This document shows, piece after piece, positions 1 to 8,514 of a stretch of 64,000 nt of DNA (position 1 is its first letter; each line of letters begins with the position of its first letter). The notes under the pieces are model-generated. The model did not search any database. It was not told the origin of the DNA and saw nothing but the letters and a program-made list of their open reading frames with translations. Source of the DNA: Fortiea sp. LEGE XX443 (lineage in GTDB: Bacteria > Cyanobacteriota > Cyanobacteriia > Cyanobacteriales > Nostocaceae). The stretch lies in contig NZ_JADEXZ010000017.1 of NCBI RefSeq assembly GCF_015206815.1, positions 1 through 64,000 of the forward strand, written 5' to 3'. The position numbers and the translations under genes were made by a program.

Positions 1-83
1 CCGCAAAACTTTATGCTATTCCAAATCAGAACAAATGCTGAGATACTCGATTAAATTATTACTTCATTATTTAAAGTATAAAA

Positions 84-1079
84 TTGTACCCATATAAATC
101 AATTCATCTCTTCATTCAGCAACGCCACCCTAATGATTGTATGTTGGCGACAGGTAGTTTAAATGGTTTGATTCAGCTATGGGATGTTGCGTCTGGGTAC
201 TCTACTAGAATTTTACAAGGTCACACAGATTGGGTATGGTCAGTTAGCTTTAGTCCCGATGGTTCAATATTAGCGAGTAGCAGTGATGACAAAAGCATTA
301 AGCTGTGGGATGTTATTTCTGGTGATTGTATTACAACCTTATATGGTCATAGCGGTGGAATATCATCAGTTAGCTTTAGTCTAGATGGTCAAACCTTGGC
401 TAGTGCTGGTAGAGACAAGAGCTTGAAGCTGTGGAATATTCACGAGCATAAATGTGTAAAAACATTAGAAGGTCACACTGACGAAATCTGGTCAGTTAGT
501 TTTAGTCCAGATGGCAATACTTTAGCTACAGGTAGTCAAGACTGCTTGGTTAAGTTATGGGATGTGGGTAAAGGTAAATGTATAACAACTTTGTCAGGTC
601 ACACTGATGGAGTCTGGCCATTGAGTTTTAGTCCAGATGGTAAAATGCTCGCAAGTGGTAGTGTTGATGGCTCAATTCAATTGTGGGATATCAGTAACTT
701 TACTTGTGTAAGAGTGTTGCAAGAGCATACTTCTACTGTATGGTCAGTTAGTTTTAGCCCTGATAATTACACCTTGGTATCTGCCAGTTCTGACCAAACA
801 ATTCGCTTATGGGATCTCAATAACTTTACCTGTGTAAGAGTTTTACACAGTCATAGTAGTAAAGCATGTTCTGTTAGTTTTAATTCTCTAGGTAATATCT
901 TAGCCAGTACTAGTCAAGATGATGTGATTAAGCTTTGGGATGTGGGAACAGGTGAGTGCATTAAAAACCTGAAAGTCGATCGCCTTTATGAAGGGATGAA
1001 CATCAGGGGTGTGACTGGGTTAACAGCAGCACAGCGATCTGCGCTTTTGGCTTTGGGAGCGGTGGATGGTGTTGGTTAA
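84..1079 (+). CDS. WD40 repeat protein, probably a 5'-truncated NB-ARC/WD40 gene
   Basis: Seven WD40 blades are visible, each ending in a variant of LWDV ([42 protein letters not shown]) and most containing VSFSPDG. Such blades form beta-propellers for protein contacts. The C-terminal tail, with [12 protein letters not shown] and a small Ala/Leu-rich end, is typical of large cyanobacterial NB-ARC/WD40 or NACHT/WD40 proteins. The only available start is TTG at 84, without a clear ribosome binding site, and the first blade begins abruptly, so this is probably the 3' remnant of a much longer gene or a partial domain. The stop is followed by a separate two-gene cassette. The WD40 call is firm; whether it is expressed is not. 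Confidence 0.75.
   Translation: MYPYKSIHLFIQQRHPNDCMLATGSLNGLIQLWDVASGYSTRILQGHTDWVWSVSFSPDGSILASSSDDKSIKLWDVISGDCITTLYGHSGGISSVSFSLDGQTLASAGRDKSLKLWNIHEHKCVKTLEGHTDEIWSVSFSPDGNTLATGSQDCLVKLWDVGKGKCITTLSGHTDGVWPLSFSPDGKMLASGSVDGSIQLWDISNFTCVRVLQEHTSTVWSVSFSPDNYTLVSASSDQTIRLWDLNNFTCVRVLHSHSSKACSVSFNSLGNILASTSQDDVIKLWDVGTGECIKNLKVDRLYEGMNIRGVTGLTAAQRSALLALGAVDGVG
979..1007 (+). repeat. 29-nt direct repeat, copy 1 (inside the WD40 gene 3' end)
   Basis: These 29 bases encode RLYEGMNIR in the WD40 tail and recur without mismatch at 2177-2205, after the next two genes. The copies bracket a cassette of about 1.17 kb. Confidence 0.9.
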
Positions 1080-1150
1080 ATTTCAGATTTAAACCAGTTT
1101 TAGGTAAAGAAAAAAGTGTACTGGAAATTTGAAAGTTTAATATTGGTTAA

Positions 1151-1594
1151 ATGACAAAAATTTACTACCGAGGAATGGCAGAGAAAGATGGAAAACCGAA
1201 AATAGGACGTAGCGCTCGTTTATTAGGGGTTAGACTCGGTATTGATATTGATGTTGAACAAGTTCCTAGAGATTGGTTGGACGAGCAAGGGTATTTGTTA
1301 GCAGAACCACAACGCAATAATTCAGGCTACATTGTCGCTGTTGCAATCAGAAACGATAAAGGTATGTCTGTTTCTCTTTCAATAGAAAGTTTACCCGCAT
1401 TTCGCAGACCTGCTATTTTTGGAGGGACTGGACTCGACCCTTTGTGGCAAATAGAATCTAGTAAAATTACTGGAGAACTTCAAGCAGTTCAGGATAGTGC
1501 TACCCATGTCAGCATACTACCAATAACTACAATGTTATTAGAAAAATATGAAACCGCACTTGCGAATACAAAGAATGACTGGGAAAGAGTTTGA
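1151..1594 (+). CDS. Hypothetical protein, possible Tse2-like ADP-ribosyltransferase toxin
   Basis: 147 residues, no signal peptide or membrane segment. The layout YYRGM near the N-terminus, then GRSARLLGVR, GMSVS at about residue 74, SLPAFRRP, a GTGLDPLW block and a C-terminal Y-x-x-AL-x-x-T-x-x-W pattern reminds me of a widespread bacterial family that I associate, with limited certainty, with Tse2-type ADP-ribosyltransferase toxins. The next gene starts 32 bases downstream behind a strong ribosome binding site, a toxin/immunity-like arrangement. The ATG at 1151 is the first in frame. Function is inferred from pattern and context only; a plain conserved hypothetical is the safe reading. Confidence 0.6.
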   Translation: MTKIYYRGMAEKDGKPKIGRSARLLGVRLGIDIDVEQVPRDWLDEQGYLLAEPQRNNSGYIVAVAIRNDKGMSVSLSIESLPAFRRPAIFGGTGLDPLWQIESSKITGELQAVQDSATHVSILPITTMLLEKYETALANTKNDWERV

Positions 1595-1626
1595 TCGGCT
1601 AAATTATAATCATTAGGAGGCAGATT

Positions 1627-2154
1627 ATGGCAATTATATTTAGCTTATCAGTTGAATGTGGTTCCGATGAGGTTAGCGCAACGCAATTTTCCCAACATTT
1701 TGATAACTTAGAATGGGTTCTTGCTAATAATCAACGTTCGCAATTAGTTGTTAATATTTTTCAGGATGTAGAAGAAAATTGGTGGTGTAGAATTGTTCCG
1801 AGTGTAATTAGTTCTTTGGGTATTGATACTCCAGAAACGGCGTTTATTATGACTGAATTAGGTCTCATGCTTTATCAACGCCTAAAATCCGCTCCAAGTT
1901 TTCGTTACGCTTTGGTAGGTATAGAAGTAGATGAATTTAGAACTTATAGTGAATTAATTGAAAATCCCTCTGAGCTAAATTTTCCAGGATTAGTTATAGC
2001 CGAAAATATTTGGCAAAAACTTGGCTCATCAAAGATGTTTAGACCCTTTAGTTTAGGCTATGTTTGGAAGCCTTATGAGGGTGAAGTTTATAAACCACTA
2101 ATAACATCATTAGATTTAAAAAATAAACTTCTAGAATTGCTGATTTTGCAATAA
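1627..2154 (+). CDS. Hypothetical protein, possible partner or immunity protein of the preceding gene
   Basis: 175 residues, soluble, acidic, Trp-rich in the middle (NWWCRI near residue 57). I do not recognise the family. It starts at an ATG preceded by TTAGGAGG, one of the best Shine-Dalgarno matches in the window, and follows the possible toxin gene by 32 bases in the same direction, so the two are probably one transcript. The pair lies between two copies of a 29-nt repeat. A neutralising role is a contextual guess. Confidence 0.6.
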   Translation: MAIIFSLSVECGSDEVSATQFSQHFDNLEWVLANNQRSQLVVNIFQDVEENWWCRIVPSVISSLGIDTPETAFIMTELGLMLYQRLKSAPSFRYALVGIEVDEFRTYSELIENPSELNFPGLVIAENIWQKLGSSKMFRPFSLGYVWKPYEGEVYKPLITSLDLKNKLLELLILQ

Positions 2155-2176
2155 ATTCAGTAATAAATCTTGAAGC

Positions 2177-2205
2177 ATCGCCTTTATGAAGGGATGAACA
2201 TCAGG
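2177..2205 (+). repeat. 29-nt direct repeat, copy 2
   Basis: Exact copy of 979-1007. In the same sense it reads [12 protein letters not shown] and then stops, so it is a displaced fragment of the WD40-protein tail just after the two-gene cassette. Confidence 0.9.
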
Positions 2206-2323
2206 AGGGATTTTTAGAGGGGGCGATCGCATTTTTGATACGATTGGTAAGAGGGCGATCTCCTTGACAAAGAAAGGTTGAGGAATATGCACTTTTTGGC
2301 ATTCCTTAATATTTGATTGTGGA

Positions 2324-2914
2324 CTATTTAGAATTAGGTGGTGTAGTACATAATTGATTTTGTATATTATTTAGCTTCTCGTTTATTTTCTTGAATTCGT
2401 CTTGTTCGATAATAATTGGATTGTTTTTGCCTAAACTATCTGTTAATTGTTGCAATTCTTTTACTTTTTTAACTGTATCTTCATTTACCTGTTTCATCTG
2501 ACATATATTTACTAAAGATTCTTTGAAGCCCTTGTTTGCAGGAGTTCCTAATACAAAAAAATTGAAGAAACTTGAAATAATTATAATTAATGATATAAGC
2601 AATGCTATCACAGGTAACTGTTTATTTCCCCAAAAAACATTTAACCACCAATGAAGATTATTTTCACCAAAACGATTATAAATAGAAGCTTTATAATCAT
2701 ATATTTTATTCGTAAAATATCGCCATCCAATACTGGAAATAGGAGCAATTGTAAGATAAAGTAAATTTAAAATTCCTTTATTTGTATTAATTAAAGCAGA
2801 TGTTGAAATTATGATACCAACTAAGTACATAAATATAAAAGCAATAGATATTCTTTGATTTTTATATACTTCTAACTCTAATTCTGTTTTTTCTTCGGAA
2901 TCAAAATATGCCAT
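2324..2914 (-). CDS. Hypothetical membrane protein paired with a GTPase
   Basis: 196 residues. Three or four hydrophobic segments are visible: about residues 23-43 (ISIAFIFMYLVGIIISTSA), a weaker one at 48-66, and about 100-122 (LPVIALLISLIIIISSFFNF). The last 75 residues are polar, charged and probably helical (VKKVKELQQL, KINEKLNNIQNQL). No catalytic motif is seen. It begins 8 bases after the stop of the upstream GTPase gene on the same strand, so the two are very likely co-transcribed and may act together at the membrane. The local AT content is high, unlike the core genes further along. Confidence 0.7.
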   Translation of the reverse strand: MAYFDSEEKTELELEVYKNQRISIAFIFMYLVGIIISTSALINTNKGILNLLYLTIAPISSIGWRYFTNKIYDYKASIYNRFGENNLHWWLNVFWGNKQLPVIALLISLIIIISSFFNFFVLGTPANKGFKESLVNICQMKQVNEDTVKKVKELQQLTDSLGKNNPIIIEQDEFKKINEKLNNIQNQLCTTPPNSK

Positions 2915-2922
2915 AGTACTTT

Positions 2923-3888
2923 CTACCTTGTTTTTTTGAGTAAATCTGCAAGATATGCACGCAGTAATAATACAGAAAATCTGCTTTTTTGTTTTGAAGC
3001 ACCTTCTATTGGCGATTGACCAACAAAAGAGTCATAATTAGAAGATACACCTAAAAAATGTGCTTTTTGATAAGAATTAGCCAATATACTTACCAATTTT
3101 TCTATTATTGGATTATTTGTATAATTATCTTTAACTTGCTCATATTTATCACCCCACAAATCCATCTTGTTGGCAACAATTACTATATGTTGAATTTGAA
3201 TTTTTGGAGGCTGGCATTTAGTTTTTTTGACAAAAGCTTCTAACCAGTCCATTTCTTCTTTTTTTGTATATTTTAGATATTCATCTTTATTGTCAAATTT
3301 TATTGCTTGATTATGCAAATCATGTCCTCTTTGTAGCAAAGGATCATCTACAGTCTCAAGATACGAATTAGCTAATACAAGACAAAGTATTTTAGGAGGA
3401 TAACGTAAACATTCATCTATAAGCATTGAATTACTATCTTGATGTCTTATTCTACCTGGAGTATCTCTTACACAAACTACCTCATTACAAATAGTGGTAT
3501 ATATTTCTTTTATCCCTGGCGTTGATAGTTTAGATTCTTTAATTTCCCCAGAAACAAAAGCATTAACCAAGGTTGTTTTTCCAGCACCACTAGGGCCTAA
3601 AAACATTGCTCCGCGATGATCTACAGGTTTTAATTGCGCTAATATTCGATTCCACTGATTCTCATTTTTTGATAAGAATTTAAGTGCTTTTTTTGCTTCT
3701 TCTTGTTGTTCTAAGGAAACCTTCTCTTTAATAACATCTTCATCATTTACACAATTGGCAAGTTCGATAATTGCCTCTGGAGATAACTTTGCACCAGAAT
3801 TTAAAATCGTTTTAACAACATGCTCTTTTCCAGAATTAAAAAGAGCTTTAGCAGCGAGATTAAGTAATGTAGGAACTATCGCTTCCAT
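2923..3888 (-). CDS. P-loop GTPase (Era/dynamin-like TRAFAC class)
   Basis: 321 residues. The G1 loop GPSGAGKT lies at about residues 98-105, G3 DTPG at 142-145 and G4 NKMD at 240-243, so guanine-nucleotide binding is well supported. An N-terminal helical region of about 90 residues precedes the G domain. In G3 the protein reads RDTPGRIRH, so a canonical switch II follows the DxxG. The C-terminus is helical without a membrane anchor; the downstream gene could supply one. Similar stand-alone GTPases with membrane partners occur in variable islands of cyanobacteria. Start ATG at 3888. The biological role is unknown. Confidence 0.8.
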   Translation of the reverse strand: MEAIVPTLLNLAAKALFNSGKEHVVKTILNSGAKLSPEAIIELANCVNDEDVIKEKVSLEQQEEAKKALKFLSKNENQWNRILAQLKPVDHRGAMFLGPSGAGKTTLVNAFVSGEIKESKLSTPGIKEIYTTICNEVVCVRDTPGRIRHQDSNSMLIDECLRYPPKILCLVLANSYLETVDDPLLQRGHDLHNQAIKFDNKDEYLKYTKKEEMDWLEAFVKKTKCQPPKIQIQHIVIVANKMDLWGDKYEQVKDNYTNNPIIEKLVSILANSYQKAHFLGVSSNYDSFVGQSPIEGASKQKSRFSVLLLRAYLADLLKKTR

Positions 3889-4437
3889 GATATTTGGATT
3901 CCCTCATTATGAAATTCACTTGGTTTACTTCTATTTTTTAACTTAAAATCTATCTAATTAAAAAAAAAGCAACTATTAGAAAAAGCAGTAAACCTATTAC
4001 CATCCACATAAAAAACTCAAAACCATTCTTCGGAGTTCTAACTTTCATACTATCACGTAATAATAGATAATGCAAAGTTTTAATTTCAATTTATAAACCT
4101 TTTCTTACACCTTATAGGTTTAAATTATTGGTTTAGTAAAGAAAACATGGTTTATAAAAAAAGAAATTAAATCAAAAATGTCAGTTAATCTTAATCAAGA
4201 TTATAATTTATTTCATAATCAATTATCTACCCTTAATAAGTGTCATTTAAAATGAAATAAAATTGATGAGCAATGTAGTTCTTACATATTCCAGTTTCCG
4301 TACTTTACCTTACTTACACAAGGCAACTTTAGCAAGTTTAAGTTCAACTTAAACCTTTTGTAAAAAACGAGTGCGATCGCCACATCAACTCCATCATCAC
4401 AAGTGCGATCGCTCAATACCTCTACTCACTAGAATGA
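3889..4437. other. Intergenic, AT-rich, holds direct-repeat copy A
   Basis: No convincing coding sequence. The right part (about 4234-4414) is one arm of a long imperfect direct repeat that returns on the other side of the next gene. Confidence 0.6.
4234..4414. repeat. Long imperfect direct repeat, copy A
   Basis: Shares with 4834-5050 an ordered series of blocks: TAAAATGAAA-like start, GATGAGC, a CATATT/TTTCCGTACTTT region, the identical TTACACAAGGCAACTTTAGC, then CTTTTGTAAA and HIP1-containing CATCA repeats ending in GCGATCGC. The two arms flank the Cys-rich secreted-protein gene in the same orientation. Confidence 0.8.
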
Positions 4438-4815
4438 CTAACTAGGATTGACAGTAAGAATGTTTGTACATGAATCCGGGGAACAATTATGAACAAAGAG
4501 TTCTTTGCATTCATTAGCAACAGCATCCTCAAAATAAATAGGCGTGCTTTTTCCTGGAGCTAAAGAAAAACTTTCATCATAATAATTTGATCCATTCTGC
4601 CCACAATTACTCCTCCACTTGCCAACTTTAAAAGAAACTTCTTCTTGTATACGATTACCAATTTTAATGTTGTCTGATTTATAGTTATCTTTTGCACATC
4701 GCCATTCACTATTTTTATGTATTTGACATTGTGTAGCTACAGCAAAGCTTGGTGGTGAAAAAATACAGAACATAAGCACGAAGGCTGCAAAAATCGAAAG
4801 TAGACGCAATTTCAT
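4438..4815 (-). CDS. Small Cys-rich secreted protein, hypothetical
   Basis: 125 residues. A clear signal peptide (MKLRLLSIFAAFVLMFCIF, cleavage probably after SFA) is followed by a mature part of about 100 residues with six cysteines in spaced pairs (CQIH...WRCAK, SNCGQ, NECKEL, HNCSPDSC), which suggests disulphides in the periplasm or outside. No family recognised. The ATG at 4815 keeps the signal peptide intact. The gene stands alone and is bracketed by long direct repeats, a sign of cassette-like acquisition or duplication. Confidence 0.65.
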   Translation of the reverse strand: MKLRLLSIFAAFVLMFCIFSPPSFAVATQCQIHKNSEWRCAKDNYKSDNIKIGNRIQEEVSFKVGKWRSNCGQNGSNYYDESFSLAPGKSTPIYFEDAVANECKELFVHNCSPDSCTNILTVNPS

Positions 4816-4833
4816 AATAAAGACTCTGCCTTG

Positions 4834-5050
4834 AATAAGTAAGTGTTAGGTAAAATGAAACCAAATCGATGAGCGATTGAGTTGTTGCATATTTACAGTT
4901 TGCGTACTTTCACTTGCTTACACAAGGCAACTTTAGCAAGTTAAGTTCCAACTTAAGGCTTTTGTAAATAAACAAAAACGATCCGCCACATCACCCCATC
5001 ACCAGAAGCGCGATCGCCCACATCAACCTCATCATCAAAAATGCGATCGC
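4834..5050. repeat. Long imperfect direct repeat, copy B
   Basis: Second arm of the repeat described at 4234-4414, containing the identical block TTACACAAGGCAACTTTAGC and a longer HIP1/CATCA tail. It would include the promoter region of the leftward secreted-protein gene. Confidence 0.8.
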
Positions 5051-5149
5051 AGTAACTAGTTATACTAGATACTGATACAATCAAACTATTAGATAAATTT
5101 ATAGCTAGACTTATAGCTAATAGATTGATTTAAAAAATAACAGAGCTAG

Positions 5150-5509
5150 ATGATGCAAATCACTGTTGAGGTATCTGAGGAGCTAGGACAGCAATTACAG
5201 CAGTTCCAAGACCGCTTACAAGAGATAGTAGAACGCGGTCTAAAAGAGTTATTGAGCGAACAGTCTGGCCATTTTCTTGATGAGAAACAGATCATTGCGT
5301 TATTAGCTAGTCAGCCTACACCAGAACAAATTTTAGCAATCCGCCCATCACCAGAGTTTCAGGCTCGTGTCAGTGATTTGTTAGCACAAAGTAAAGCAGG
5401 AACACTTTCAGCGAAAGGTGAAGCTGAACTAGAACGCTATCTGACCATAGAACATCTTGTCCGGATGGCAAAAGCTCATGTCTTTGAGCAATTACGCCAC
5501 AACCCATGA
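5150..5509 (+). CDS. Conserved hypothetical protein upstream of an HNH nuclease
   Basis: 119 residues. The N-terminus (MMQITVEVSEELGQQLQQF) resembles the short beta strand plus helix of small cyanobacterial proteins that precede nuclease or toxin genes; the rest is helical with Gln/Leu runs. Two adjacent ATG codons (5150, 5153) could start it, neither with a strong ribosome binding site. The stop TGA is followed in the same frame by the HNH gene, so the two are almost one reading frame. A regulatory or antitoxin-like role is possible; no DNA-binding motif is certain. Confidence 0.65.
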   Translation: MMQITVEVSEELGQQLQQFQDRLQEIVERGLKELLSEQSGHFLDEKQIIALLASQPTPEQILAIRPSPEFQARVSDLLAQSKAGTLSAKGEAELERYLTIEHLVRMAKAHVFEQLRHNP

Positions 5510-5527
5510 CTTAATGTATCAGCCCAG

Positions 5528-5905
5528 TTGCGGAAACTCGTAATTGAACGAGCCAACCAAAGATGTGAGTATTGCTTATTTCCTCAAAGTGCTGCGCTAT
5601 TTAGCTTTGAGATGGAACATATTATCGCTGAAAAACATCGTGGCACTACTGAACCAGAGAATTTAGCTCTCGCCTGCCCATACTGTAATCGTGCAAAAGG
5701 TACTGATTTAGGGTCAATCGATCCTGAAACGGGGAGGCTAACACCATTTTTCAATCCAAGGACTCAAAAATGGAGCGATCACTTTCAGCTAAATCGAGCA
5801 GAAATTAAACCATTGACAGCAGAAGGGCGAGTAACTGTTGCAATTCTCCAATTTAATCAATCAGAGAGATTAGAAGAACGTAACAGGTTAATTTCGCCAG
5901 GTTAG
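5528..5905 (+). CDS. HNH endonuclease family protein
   Basis: About 125 residues. The HNH core is readable: CEYC at about residues 13-16, EMEHIIAEKHRGTTEPENL with the conserved His, then ACPYCNRAKG with the second Cys pair and the Asn, giving a zinc-stabilised beta-beta-alpha nuclease fold. The only plausible start downstream of the previous stop is TTG at 5528; family members usually have a few more residues before LRKLV, and the codons between the TGA at 5507 and this TTG would supply them (NVSAQ), so the true start is uncertain. Likely co-transcribed with the 119-residue protein. Confidence 0.8.
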   Translation: MRKLVIERANQRCEYCLFPQSAALFSFEMEHIIAEKHRGTTEPENLALACPYCNRAKGTDLGSIDPETGRLTPFFNPRTQKWSDHFQLNRAEIKPLTAEGRVTVAILQFNQSERLEERNRLISPG

Positions 5906-5923
5906 TATTTTTAGGTTTACATT

Positions 5924-6367
5924 TCAATGCAATCGCAAAGCATAATGGTAAAACTCTTCATTCTTTATGTAATCTCGCGCTTCATAGAGTTTCTGCGCGG
6001 TTATGTTAGAAATTTGAGTAGCTAAAATTACTCGAACTGCTCCACTCCCTTTTGCGTATTCTTCCGCAGCACTCATCAATAGTTTTGCAATTCCCCTCCG
6101 GCGATAAGACTCTTCCACATACAAATCGTTCAATATCCATACTCGTTTCATCGACACTGAAGAAAAGCTGGGATAAAGCTGAGTAAATCCAACTAATTCC
6201 CCATTGTCATTAGCCGCAAATACTATTGAGTCATTATTCTTGAAACGTTCTTTGAGAAACTCTTTGGCAGCTTCAAGGTTTGATGTTTGATTGTAAAAAA
6301 TACGATACCGATCAAATAGTACTGAAACACTTTCAAGATGATTAATATTAGCCAAGAAAACTTCCAT
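5924..6367 (-). CDS. GNAT family N-acetyltransferase
   Basis: 147 residues. The acetyl-CoA binding motif A is seen as LYVEESYRRRGIAKLLM (about residues 86-102), preceded by the beta-strand GELVGFTQLYPSFSS and followed by the C-terminal NITAQKLYEARDY block typical of the fold. It transfers acetyl groups from acetyl-CoA to an amine substrate that cannot be named here. ATG at 6367. It converges on the HNH gene with about 18 bases between the stops. Confidence 0.85.
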   Translation of the reverse strand: MEVFLANINHLESVSVLFDRYRIFYNQTSNLEAAKEFLKERFKNNDSIVFAANDNGELVGFTQLYPSFSSVSMKRVWILNDLYVEESYRRRGIAKLLMSAAEEYAKGSGAVRVILATQISNITAQKLYEARDYIKNEEFYHYALRLH

Positions 6368-6684
6368 TGACTGTCCTCATCACTTCAATGCAGTTTACAC
6401 CTATAGACTGTTCAGAGCGTTGCAACTAATTTAAAGAATATTGATACTGTAAGTTACTTTACTTCTTACCCAGATTATGAGCGTAATTTCTTTAACTGAA
6501 AAATGTATAAAATACAAATTAGTTGTGCATTAGGAGTAGGTTAGGTTGTAGAACAAAACCTAACTTCCAAAATCTATTACAACATTTTAGACTAGACACG
6601 CTACTACGTGTCTGTTCAAAAATCAAATATGATTCCTATAGCTGATTACTATCAGAGTATTTGCTACATCCAAATAATATAAAA
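6368..6684. other. Intergenic, divergent promoters
   Basis: AT-rich spacer between the leftward acetyltransferase and rightward hydrolase genes. An imperfect inverted repeat around 6535-6610 (TTAGGTT...AACCTAA) is visible; no gene. Confidence 0.4.
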
Positions 6685-7518
6685 ATGATGAAAGACATAA
6701 CCCGTCGCCAATTTATCGCCACAGCCACCCTGACAACAGGCTTTGTTTTGGCGGTGCAGCCTATTTTTGCCAAAGTGATTACCACCGATAGCAAGGGATT
6801 AACAGCTGGCGCGGTGAAAATTCCGGTGAAAGATGGTGCAATCCCAGCCTACAGAGCCGTACCTACCACGGGTAAAAATTTCCCGATTGTTTTGGTTATT
6901 CAAGAAATTTTTGGTGTCCATGAGCATATTCAGGATGTTTGTCGGCGTTTTGCCAAGTTGGGGTATTTAGCGATCGCGCCGGAATTATATGTGCGTCAAG
7001 GCGATGTGTCAAAATTAAGTAATATAGACGAAATCCGTCCGATAGTCTCGAAAGTTCCAGATGCTCAGGTGCTATCTGACCTTGATGCCACAGTCAAATG
7101 GGCTGTAAAATCAGCTAAGGGAAATGCCGATAGAGTAGGAATTACAGGCTTTTGCTGGGGTGGTCGAGTTACCTGGTTATATGCTGCACACAATCCTCAA
7201 GTCAAAGCTGGTGTAGCGTGGTATGGAAGACTCGTAGGCAATTCAACTGAACTCACACCCAAACATCCCGTGGATATTGCATCTAAATTAAAAGTCCCTG
7301 TTCTTGGACTCTACGGTGGTCAAGATACAGGCATACCTGTAGATACAGTAGAACAGATGCGCGATCGCCTCAAGTCTAGTAACAGCAAATCTAAAATTAT
7401 TATCTACCCAGATGCACCTCATGCTTTTTTTGCCGATTATCGCCCATCCTACCGTGAGAAAGAAGCGAAGGAAGGCTGGCAAAAACTCCAAGCATGGTTT
7501 AAGCAGCATGGTGTGTAA
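6685..7518 (+). CDS. Dienelactone hydrolase family protein with Tat-type signal
   Basis: Alpha/beta hydrolase of about 277 residues. The N-terminus [15 protein letters not shown] has twin arginines, a hydrophobic stretch and a likely cleavage near IFA, so export by the Tat pathway is probable. The nucleophile motif is GFCWGGR (Cys, as in dienelactone hydrolases), the acidic residue lies in GGQDTGIP and the His in [30 protein letters not shown] is the family's N-terminal signature. I chose ATG 6685 (6688 also possible) rather than an upstream TTG at 6661 because it sits just before the Tat motif. The substrate is unknown. Confidence 0.85.
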   Translation: MMKDITRRQFIATATLTTGFVLAVQPIFAKVITTDSKGLTAGAVKIPVKDGAIPAYRAVPTTGKNFPIVLVIQEIFGVHEHIQDVCRRFAKLGYLAIAPELYVRQGDVSKLSNIDEIRPIVSKVPDAQVLSDLDATVKWAVKSAKGNADRVGITGFCWGGRVTWLYAAHNPQVKAGVAWYGRLVGNSTELTPKHPVDIASKLKVPVLGLYGGQDTGIPVDTVEQMRDRLKSSNSKSKIIIYPDAPHAFFADYRPSYREKEAKEGWQKLQAWFKQHGV

Positions 7519-7639
7519 TTCGTAATTTGTAATTCAGAAAATTAAATTTCATTTAGGTTTCCGGACTTGAATCTGTTACTGAATTTTAGAAAATTGGTTT
7601 AAGTCCAGGAAACTATAGTACAGGCAGAAGTTTTAATAC

Positions 7640-8440
7640 ATGAAAAAGTCCAACTACTACGACAATATTGCACCGATTTATGACCAAACACGCTGGTTAA
7701 CAGAGACAATAGCCGAAGAAGTAGCCGATTTTATTCTTGACTTTGTTTGTGCCACACCAGAAACATCTTTTTTAGAACCAGGCGTTGGCACAGGATTAAA
7801 TGTTATTCCTTTTGTGAAACGTGGTTATTCTGTAACAGGAATTGATGTCTCTGAACAAATGCTTCATCAATGCCGGCAGAAACTAAATGGCAACCCTTCT
7901 AATTTGCAACTGATTCAAGGTGATGCCTCACAGTTACCTTTTCCAGATAACAGTTTTGATATTGTATTAACTGTTCATATGCTCCATACTATCTCTGATT
8001 GGAAAAGATTTTTAGACGAGATTGAGCGAGTGCTGAAGCCAGGAGGTTTTTATCTCAATTGTCAATGGATTACCCCACCAGCTAGAAAAGAATTTGAAGG
8101 CTATTTTAGAGAAGTGCTATCTAAGTATAAAGAATTAAAACCACAATCACAGCCTGTTAATACAGCAAGAGAAGAGGTCAATGTAGAAGGATATTTACGT
8201 CAAAAGGGATACGTATCAAATTACTTGGTAGCGAAAGAATGGACAGTTAGCAATACAGTTGAGGAACTAATAAATTTTTTTCAATTGCGAGCATACGGTT
8301 TATGTTGGGTGACTTCAGATGAAAATTTTGACTTGAGCATAAACGAGTTTAAAGAATTTTGTATCAAGCATTATAGTTCTTTGGAAAAAATTATTTCCTC
8401 TGAAGCAAAGTTTGAAATCTGGGCTTACAGAGCCGTCTAA
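7640..8440 (+). CDS. Class I SAM-dependent methyltransferase
   Basis: 266 residues. Motif I FLEPGVGTGLN at about residues 46-56, the acidic ribose-binding residue in GIDVSEQML, motif II QGDASQLPFPDNSFDIV and the LKPGGFY loop are all present, matching the UbiE/Methyltransf_11 group. The N-terminal YYDNIAPIYDQTRW is typical of that group. The C-terminal 90 residues are less conserved and may bind the substrate, which cannot be predicted. ATG at 7640; monocistronic by spacing. Confidence 0.85.
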   Translation: MKKSNYYDNIAPIYDQTRWLTETIAEEVADFILDFVCATPETSFLEPGVGTGLNVIPFVKRGYSVTGIDVSEQMLHQCRQKLNGNPSNLQLIQGDASQLPFPDNSFDIVLTVHMLHTISDWKRFLDEIERVLKPGGFYLNCQWITPPARKEFEGYFREVLSKYKELKPQSQPVNTAREEVNVEGYLRQKGYVSNYLVAKEWTVSNTVEELINFFQLRAYGLCWVTSDENFDLSINEFKEFCIKHYSSLEKIISSEAKFEIWAYRAV

Positions 8441-8514
8441 ACTGCGTTGAAATTGGCTAACTTGCCAAGCTTGGAAGTTGAACAATTTTGATATGTTGCA
8501 ATTTCGCGTCTTTA

